From contig NZ_BSSA01000029.1 in NCBI RefSeq assembly GCF_030268885.1, positions 46,010-110,009 of the forward strand: a DNA stretch of 64,000 nucleotides, read 5' to 3'. Below are positions 59,278 through 64,000 of this stretch, piece by piece. Position numbers and translations under genes: made by a program. Source of the DNA: Kitasatospora phosalacinea. GTDB lineage: Bacteria > Actinomycetota > Actinomycetes > Streptomycetales > Streptomycetaceae. The notes beneath the pieces are model-generated. The model was given only the letters and a program-made list of their open reading frames with translations, was not told the DNA's origin and ran no database searches. Within the stretch, counting starts at the first letter, position 1. The number at the start of each line of letters is the position of its first letter.

Positions 59278-60606
59278 TCAAACCCCACTCGCCGGTGAAC
59301 CCTCCCGAGCGGCGGCGGAACGCGCGGACGAGGGGTGGTCGCCCGTTCGGGGCGCGGGTGTCACGGCCGCGACGAGCGCCACCGCGGCGGCGGCGAGCAC
59401 CGGCCAACCCGTGCCCAGCAGCAGGGCCAGCACCGCCGGGCAGCTCACGGCGGCGGCCAGGCGCGGGGCGCCGTCCAGGACGCGGACCGCCGCGGCCGTG
59501 CAGGTCAGGTAGACGGCGAGGAACAGCGCCGTGGGGACGGCCACCAGTTGAGCGGTCGTCAGCACGCCCGTCCCGACCAGGACGAACAGCGGGACGCCGA
59601 TCAGCGCCGTGGCCGCCACCACGGCGAGCGAGCCGCGACGTCCGGAGGCGGTGCCGGAGGGGAGCAGGGCGTCCAGCAGGGCGGCGGCGCCGGTCAGGTA
59701 GGTGTTGGTGGCGGCGAGGGTGAGCACCACCGCCGCACCGGCGGCCAGCAGCGGGCCCCGGGAGCCGATCGCGGCGCGCATCAGGTCGGCCAGCGGGACG
59801 GAGCCGCCCGCGCCCGGGCCGAGCACGGCCACCGTCGCGGCCGCCAGGCCCAGGCAGAGCAGCGAGGTCACGGCGAAGGCGATCAGCACCACCCGGCGCA
59901 GTTGGCGGCGCGGGTCGCGCAGCCGGGTGGTCAGCGAGGCGGCGGCCTCCCAGCCGACGAACGCGAACATCAGCGGCGGGGCGGCCTGCGCGACGCCGCT
60001 CCAGCCGTGCGGCAGGAAGGGCGTCCAGTGCGCGGCCCGGGCGGCCGGGGCCGAACCGAGGACCGCGAACAGCACCAGGCCCACCAGGGCGGACACCAGC
60101 GCCAGTTGCAGCCCCGCCCCCGTCCGCACCCCCAGCAGCCGGACCGCCAGCACCAGCCCCAGCAGCACCAGCCCCGCCCGGACGGCGGTGTCCCCGTCCG
60201 CGCCCACGGCCGCCGCCGCGTAGCTCCCGCCGATCAGGCAGACCACGGGCGCGCCCGCGACCACCCCCGCCAGGAAGCACCACCCGGCGGCCCGGCCCGC
60301 CCGCGCGCCCAGCCCCGCGGCCGTGTACCCGGCGACGCCGCCGGAGGAGCCCAGCCGGGTGCCGAGCGCGCAGAACACCACCGCGATCAGCCCGGACAGC
60401 GCGAGCAGCGCCAGCCACGCCAGCAGCGAGGCCGGGCCCGCCGCGCGTGCCGCCAGCCCCGGGAGCAGCAGCAGGCTGGGGCCGAGCAGGGCGCCGATGT
60501 ACAGCGCGGACGCCCCGGCCGTGGAGAGGAAGGAGGGGGCGGAGGGCGAAGGGGAACCGGGACGCGAGGAGGGGCGGGGACGGGGCGCTGGCGCGGTGTC
60601 GGTCAT
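59278..60606 (-). CDS. Amino acid-polyamine-cation (APC) permease
   Basis: A 442-residue permease with about 12 hydrophobic segments. GASALYIGALLGPSLLLLPGLAARAAGP is the APC helix 1 glycine-rich motif, and MFAFVGWEAAASLTTRLRDPRRQLRR is the loop typical of YjeH-like L-methionine/branched-chain amino acid exporters. ATG at 60606. It is divergent from an Lrp/AsnC regulator, and repeated motifs between them suggest Lrp-type control, as for amino acid efflux systems such as LrpA/BrnFE or YjeH. Direction (export) is inference from that resemblance. Confidence 0.9.
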   Translation of the reverse strand: MTDTAPAPRPRPSSRPGSPSPSAPSFLSTAGASALYIGALLGPSLLLLPGLAARAAGPASLLAWLALLALSGLIAVVFCALGTRLGSSGGVAGYTAAGLGARAGRAAGWCFLAGVVAGAPVVCLIGGSYAAAAVGADGDTAVRAGLVLLGLVLAVRLLGVRTGAGLQLALVSALVGLVLFAVLGSAPAARAAHWTPFLPHGWSGVAQAAPPLMFAFVGWEAAASLTTRLRDPRRQLRRVVLIAFAVTSLLCLGLAAATVAVLGPGAGGSVPLADLMRAAIGSRGPLLAAGAAVVLTLAATNTYLTGAAALLDALLPSGTASGRRGSLAVVAATALIGVPLFVLVGTGVLTTAQLVAVPTALFLAVYLTCTAAAVRVLDGAPRLAAAVSCPAVLALLLGTGWPVLAAAAVALVAAVTPAPRTGDHPSSARSAAAREGSPASGV

Positions 60607-60672
60607 GCCCCGATCATGGCCCGGATCGCGCGGCACCCGATGGCGAAATCCGCTCCGCGGAGGGAGCCTCGC

Positions 60673-60784
60673 GGCAGATCCTGTCACCGGAGGGCGGTCC
60701 GGCGGCAGGCCGTGCCGTGCGGGTGAGGCGGGACGGACGGCGGATCCTGCCGGGGGTCCGCGGGGTGGCGTGGCGGATCCTGCC
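60673..60784. promoter_or_regulatory. Phased GGCRGATCCTGYC repeats in the APC/Lrp promoter
   Basis: GGCAGATCCTGTC at 60673-60685, GGCGGATCCTGCC at 60739-60751 and GGCGGATCCTGCC at 60772-60784, with a weaker GGCAGGCCGTGCC at 60704-60716. The starts are 66 and 33 bp apart (multiples of about three helical turns), the usual pattern for cooperative Lrp-family octamer binding. They lie in the 263-bp region between the divergent permease and Lrp genes. Confidence 0.7.
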
Positions 60785-60869
60785 GTGGTGGCGGTTCGGA
60801 GCGGCACGACATGCCGGAGGGCGACCGCAGCGGGGACGATTCCACCGGGGCGCCGCTAGGCTGCCCGGC

Positions 60870-61367
60870 ATGTCGAGCCCCCAGTACGACCGCATCGACC
60901 GCGCCATCCTGGCCCACCTCCAGCGGCACGGCCGGACCGCCAACGTCGACCTCGCCGAGGCCGTCCGGCTCTCGCCCTCCTCCGCGCTGCGGCGGACCAA
61001 GGCCCTGGAGGCGGACGGGGTGATCGCCGGGTACCGGGCCGAACTCGACCGCGACCGGGTCGGGTTGGGGCTGACGGTGTTCGTCGCGCTGCGGGTCGAG
61101 CAGCACTCGCGGGAGACCTCGCGGCACATCGAGGAGTCGCTGTGCGCGATCCCCGCGGTGGTCGCCTGCCACGTGGTCTCCGGCGAGGCCGACTTCCTGG
61201 TGGAGATCGCCGTCCCGGACCTGGCCACCTACGAGCAGGTCCTGCTGGACGAGATCCTCGCCGTCGGCCCCGTCCGCGACGCCCGCTCCACCTTCGCCAT
61301 CCGCACCGTCCGCTCCCGCGGCCCCCTCCCGCTCGACCACTGGCCCTCCCGGTCGGGCGGCCGGTAG
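60870..61367 (+). CDS. Lrp/AsnC family regulator
   Basis: A 165-residue regulator. The N-terminal AsnC HTH (IDRAILAHLQRHGRTANVDLAEAVRLSPSSALRRTKALEADGVI, about residues 8-55) leads to the RAM/ASNC ligand domain (about 70-150, ending FLVEIAVPDLATYEQVLLDEI). It likely senses an amino acid. ATG at 60870 has no strong ribosome site; there is a leaderless possibility. Three or four phased motifs lie upstream and it is divergent from the APC permease, so it probably regulates both. Confidence 0.94.
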   Translation: MSSPQYDRIDRAILAHLQRHGRTANVDLAEAVRLSPSSALRRTKALEADGVIAGYRAELDRDRVGLGLTVFVALRVEQHSRETSRHIEESLCAIPAVVACHVVSGEADFLVEIAVPDLATYEQVLLDEILAVGPVRDARSTFAIRTVRSRGPLPLDHWPSRSGGR

Positions 61368-61527
61368 CCGCTCCCTCGCCGCGGGGCCCCGGTGGCCCGG
61401 TTACCCGGTGGTACGGAAGACTGGGCCCGCGCGACACCCGTCGCCCCGTGGCCCGTTCCCCCGTGGCCCGTTCCCCCGCGGCCCGGTCGCCCCGTCAACC
61501 GTCCCGCCCCGCACCGGAGGTGCCACC

Positions 61528-62064
61528 GTGGCCGAACCCCTGATCGCCGCCGTCGGCGGACTGCAGCCGCAACTCGACCCCGAGGCGTTCGTCGCGCCCG
61601 GCGCCGTGGTGGTCGGTGCCGTCACCGTCGCCGCCGGGGCCAGCATCTGGTACGGCGCGGTGCTGCGCGGCGACGCCGAGCGGATCGTCGTCGGCGCCCT
61701 GACCAACGTTCAGGACAACTGCACCGTCCACGCCGACCCGTCCTTCCCGGCCGTCCTCGGCGAGCGGGTCTCGGTCGGCCACAACGCCGTCCTGCACGGC
61801 TGCACCGTCGAGGACGACGTGCTGATCGGGATGAGCGCCACCGTCCTCAACGGCGCCCGGATCGGCGCCGGTTCGCTCGTCGCGGCCGGGGCGGTCGTCC
61901 CGCAGGGCATGCAGGTGCCGCCCGGCTCGCTGGTCGCGGGCGTCCCCGCCAAGGTGAAGCGGGAGCTCACCGCGGAGGAACGGGACGGCATCCGCGCCAA
62001 CGGCGAGGGCTACCGACTCCTCGCCGCCGCCCACGCGAAGGACGTCCTCGGCGCCCACGGCTGA
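61528..62064 (+). CDS. Gamma-class carbonic anhydrase family protein
   Basis: A 178-residue left-handed beta-helix protein (LbH hexapeptide repeats from about 15 to 140). Features are VAPGAVVVGAVTVAAGASIWYGAVLRGD, NVQDNCTVHAD, SVGHNAVLHGCTV and GMSATVLNGA: the three His of metal binding (NCTVH, VGHNAVLHG) are present. The two known acidic residues of Cam-type catalysis cannot all be placed, so it may be YrdA/PaaY-like rather than a proven anhydrase. GTG at 61528 follows CACCGGAGGTGCCACC. No operon partners. Confidence 0.9.
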   Translation: MAEPLIAAVGGLQPQLDPEAFVAPGAVVVGAVTVAAGASIWYGAVLRGDAERIVVGALTNVQDNCTVHADPSFPAVLGERVSVGHNAVLHGCTVEDDVLIGMSATVLNGARIGAGSLVAAGAVVPQGMQVPPGSLVAGVPAKVKRELTAEERDGIRANGEGYRLLAAAHAKDVLGAHG

Positions 62065-62207
62065 CGGGGGACGGGCGTTCGGACCGCGGACCGGCCGGTC
62101 CCGGACGTCTGCAGCCGCAGCAACTCGTGCAGGGCGTGGCCGTGTTCGGCCCACGGGCGCCGCCGGTTCCGCCGCGGGGCGGGAGCGACGGGCGTAGGGT
62201 GCGTGGC

Positions 62208-62708
62208 ATGGAGACGTGGGGGGAACCGGACGCCGCCGCGCGGGCGGCACGGGCCGGCTTGTTCGCAGCGCTGTCCGGGCCCGGGGTGGCGGAGGTGGCG
62301 GCGGGCGGCATCGACTACGGCCACTTCGCGCTCCTCCTCGATCCGGGCGCGCAGTGGGTGATTCCGGAGGGCGACCGGATCACGGCCGGTGGGAACGGGG
62401 CGGCGGTGGCCGTCCCGGCCGCCGTGCGCAGCCAGCGGGAGGCCGTGTTCCGCCTCGCCCTGTGCGCCGGTCCGCAGCCCGGGCCCGACGCCTCCTGGAC
62501 ACCGCTCGGCACGCTCTCCGTCGACCTGACCGACGCCTTGGCCGTCACCCTCGTCTCGACCGTCCACGGCGCGCTGCTGGACGTGCCGCTGACCCGGGAC
62601 GCGGTGGGCCGGTACACCCTGGCGGTGTGGCGCCGCACCCAGGGAGCGGAGCCGCGGGACCTGTTCGACATCCGGCTCTGGCCCACCCGGCCGTCCCCGC
62701 CCCGCTAG
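62208..62708 (+). CDS. Hypothetical protein (166 aa)
   Basis: A 166-residue, mainly beta, soluble protein with no recognised family. Segments: WGEPDAAARAARAGLFAAL, GHFALLLDPGAQWVIPEGDRI, FDIRLWPTRP. ATG at 62208. Its stop TAG is formed within the CTAG that marks the left boundary of the inverted-repeat segment at 62705, so the insertion either spared or shaped its end. Confidence 0.7.
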   Translation: METWGEPDAAARAARAGLFAALSGPGVAEVAAGGIDYGHFALLLDPGAQWVIPEGDRITAGGNGAAVAVPAAVRSQREAVFRLALCAGPQPGPDASWTPLGTLSVDLTDALAVTLVSTVHGALLDVPLTRDAVGRYTLAVWRRTQGAEPRDLFDIRLWPTRPSPPR

Positions 62709-63121
62709 TACTGTGACCGCAAAGGTTCGCCGGGTTGCCTGGCAAGATCTCCCCATGCTTGATGAGAAGCTTGGCGCGCTTGCGCAGATGATGGCAGAGC
62801 ACATGGCCAGGCCGTTCCCGCCCGGCTTCCGCGGCCTCGACGTCGAGGACTGGGACATGGTGATGCTCGACTCGGACGCCTATGCCTATGCCGCCTGCGT
62901 CTACGAAGACCTGCTCGGCGAACAGGCCCACGGACGCCTGACACGGCTGACGTCGGCGTTCCGGAAGGTCCTTCCGGCGATCGGCGACGAGTACGCGGCC
63001 AAGTACTACACGCACCTGTACGACATGGTCGTGCTGTCTGCCGAGATCGAGAGCCAGCGCAAGAAGTAGCCTCCGCCAGGGGTGCAGCAAACCCGGTGAA
63101 CCTTTGCGGTCAGAGCACTAG
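62705..63121. mobile_element. 417-bp segment with 32-bp terminal inverted repeats (non-autonomous element)
   Basis: The 32-bp ends 62705-62736 and 63090-63121 are inverted copies with three mismatches; both start CTAGT and contain GACCGCAAAGGTTC. CTAG occurs at both outer edges, a likely target-site duplication. There is no transposase; a 104-codon gene lies inside. The ends look like those of IS5-type actinobacterial IS elements, but I cannot confirm the family here. The right end cuts a HIT-like gene. Confidence 0.8.
62755..63069 (+). CDS. Small hypothetical cargo gene (104 aa) inside the inverted-repeat element
   Basis: A 104-residue acidic soluble protein, LDEKLGALAQMMAEHMARPF then GFRGLDVEDWDMVMLDSDAYAYAACVYEDL and a helical C-terminus (AIGDEYAAKYYTHLYDMVVLSAEIESQRKK). 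Related proteins of unknown function occur in streptomycetes. ATG at 62755 is 19 nt inside the left repeat; a GATCTCCCC site precedes it poorly. Codon use is slightly less GC-extreme than that of the surrounding genes (TTGATGAGAAGCTT), consistent with recent arrival. It may be only a passenger. Confidence 0.75.
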   Translation: MLDEKLGALAQMMAEHMARPFPPGFRGLDVEDWDMVMLDSDAYAYAACVYEDLLGEQAHGRLTRLTSAFRKVLPAIGDEYAAKYYTHLYDMVVLSAEIESQRKK

Positions 63122-63193
63122 GCGGCAGATGAAGCACGGCCCGCTCCGGGACCGCTGCGCGTACGCCTGCTCGTCGAACGCGGTCCGCTTCAC
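63110..63193 (-). pseudogene. HIT-family-like gene truncated by the element
   Basis: A GTG at 63193 with AGGAGGAGCAGCC upstream begins KRTAFDEQAYAQRSRSGPCFIC, about 24 native codons, then runs into the right inverted repeat and stops at 63110. The RSGPCF-C start resembles HIT (histidine triad) proteins. The remainder of the gene is not found on the other side of the element, so a deletion accompanied or followed the insertion. Confidence 0.6.
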
Positions 63194-63336
63194 GGCTGCT
63201 CCTCCTGGCGGGCGGCCGGGCGTCCCGGTACGAGGGGCGCCGGGATCCGGTCGGTCGTCTTCCGGTCGGGTGGCAGGAGCAGCCTGCGGCGGAACGCGCG
63301 GACGGCGCCCGGCGGCTCGTTGCGGGGGGTGCCTCT
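63194..63336. other. Promoter-side region of the truncated gene
   Basis: 143 bp, gene-free except for the ribosome site of the truncated HIT-like gene. GC is lower than average beyond about 63240. Nothing else is seen. Confidence 0.4.
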
Positions 63337-63883
63337 ATGGGGTTCGTCAAGGAAATCGGGCTGCGTCCGGGCGCGCTGGCCGGGCAGCATGGCGACATGC
63401 CGGATCTGCTGTGGGACAACGTCAGGAACTTCTTCGACCCTGAGTTGATGGGTGCTCTGCCGGACGTGTGTGTGGAGGGCACCACGGTCGAGGACTGGCA
63501 GGCGGTGTTTGACCTGGTCCGGTCGAGCGGATGGACGTGGGAGTACCTGGAGGGCGGAGTCGCGGGTCCGCTGCCTTCTGCGGCGGAGGTGCTGGCGCGG
63601 CCCGCTGATGCGGAGACGGTCGATCTGCGGGTCTGGCCGGACCCGTATGTGCTGGCGATCTTCCGTCCGTGGTCTGCGGACGAGATCGACTTCGACGTCG
63701 ACCTCCGCGAACTTCAGGGCCAGGAGGGGGTGGACGTCCTGTGCCGGTTCCTGGCCGCGGTCGGTCGTCGGCTCGGCAAGCAGGTGGTCATGACGGCTGA
63801 GGGCGACTACGGGCATCCGGTGCTCGGGTTCGATCCGGCCGCCGACCGCGTGGTGCTGATGGCGGACCCGCGGCTTAGAAAGT
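63337..63883 (+). CDS. Hypothetical protein, probably interrupted at its 3' end
   Basis: An open frame of unknown function starting ATG at 63337 (FVKEIGLRPGALAGQHGD) or at 63397 (PDLLWDNVRNFF). About 160 residues follow: FDLVRSSGWTWEYLEG, LPSAAEVLARPAD, LRVWPDPYVLAIFRPWSADEIDFDVDLREL and GFDPAADRVVLMADPRLR. The frame stays open to the end of the window, but sequence character changes near 63875, so the native end is likely lost. Codon use is less GC-biased than in the rest of the window (many TT/AT-ending codons), suggesting transfer. Confidence 0.6.
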
Positions 63884-64000
63884 GTGGGGTAATTGATCAA
63901 CTGCGTGGCGTGATCGCTGGGGGTGGTCGTCGCGGTCGAGATGTCCGCGATGATCGCCGCCATGTGTGTCTGCGCGTGCAAGCCGTCCTACGAGTCGTCT
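63876..64000. other. AT-richer boundary sequence at the right edge (possible IS end)
   Basis: From about GGCTTAGAAAGTGTGG the sequence turns AT-richer and unlike its flank. The plus frame reads MSAMIAAMCVCAC further on and continues past the edge. It could be the end of an insertion sequence; too little is present to decide. Confidence 0.35.

Noticed and set aside
61440..61490. GTGGCCCGTTCCCCC-type repeats before the carbonic anhydrase gene as a CRISPR or operator
   Set aside because: Only two or three short imperfect copies without spacers; simple low-complexity sequence.

Overview
The window is very GC-rich DNA with strong third-position GC, many GTG and TTG starts, 4-nt ATGA/GTGA gene overlaps, a class E sortase signal, DtxR/IdeR-type iron boxes and a CebR-type cellulase box. 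Together these point to a Streptomycetaceae actinomycete (Streptomyces or Kitasatospora-like). No rRNA or tRNA gene and no CRISPR array was seen.

1-34.6 kb is a dense peptidoglycan turnover and salvage region. Secreted enzymes that can open the wall (GH25 lysozyme, M23 endopeptidase, S13 D,D-peptidase, GHL10 glycosidase, amidase_2 protein) sit beside two complete family-5 oligopeptide-type ABC importers. With them are cytosolic-looking enzymes that can finish the job: LD-carboxypeptidase, S9 peptidase, an AmiE-like serine hydrolase, NagZ, a BadF-type amino-sugar kinase, anhydro-MurNAc kinase AnmK and MurNAc-6-P etherase MurQ. Two RpiR/MurR-type regulators and one XRE-cupin regulator are embedded. 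A repeated motif (TGTTGCAAARCAAC-like) lies before murQ and in the amiE/GNAT intergenic region. The gene set resembles the Bacillus subtilis murQ-murR-amiE-nagZ locus, but no PTS transporter is visible here and AmiE and NagZ lack signal peptides. I infer import of muropeptides by ABC transport followed by intracellular dismantling.

34.6-43.1 kb is accessory. It holds two short-chain dehydrogenases, each divergent from or followed by a TetR repressor with clear repeated operators, an LppU-like membrane protein, a beta-propeller-like protein, a polytopic membrane protein and a methyltransferase. Three decayed gene fragments (two in 38.6-39.1 kb, one at 40.0-40.3 kb) mark erosion.

43.2-50.8 kb is a haem-iron island: heme oxygenase, two HtaA-domain surface proteins (one with an LAFTG sortase signal) and an hmuTUV-like ABC importer. 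One 19-bp iron box precedes hmuO and another lies in the divergent htaA/hmuT promoter. A 157-bp interrupted palindrome separates the two HtaA genes.

51-62.7 kb holds ordinary regulator/effector pairs: CGNR protein/MFS transporter, TetR/FAD monooxygenase and Lrp/APC permease. It also has an ArsR-rhodanese fusion, a GH6-CBM2 cellulase with a CebR-like box, a LuxR remnant and a gamma carbonic anhydrase. The last 1.3 kb is mobile-element territory: a 417-bp segment with 32-bp terminal inverted repeats encloses a small gene and abuts a HIT-like gene truncated to about 24 codons. The final ~130 bases change character abruptly, like another insertion end.
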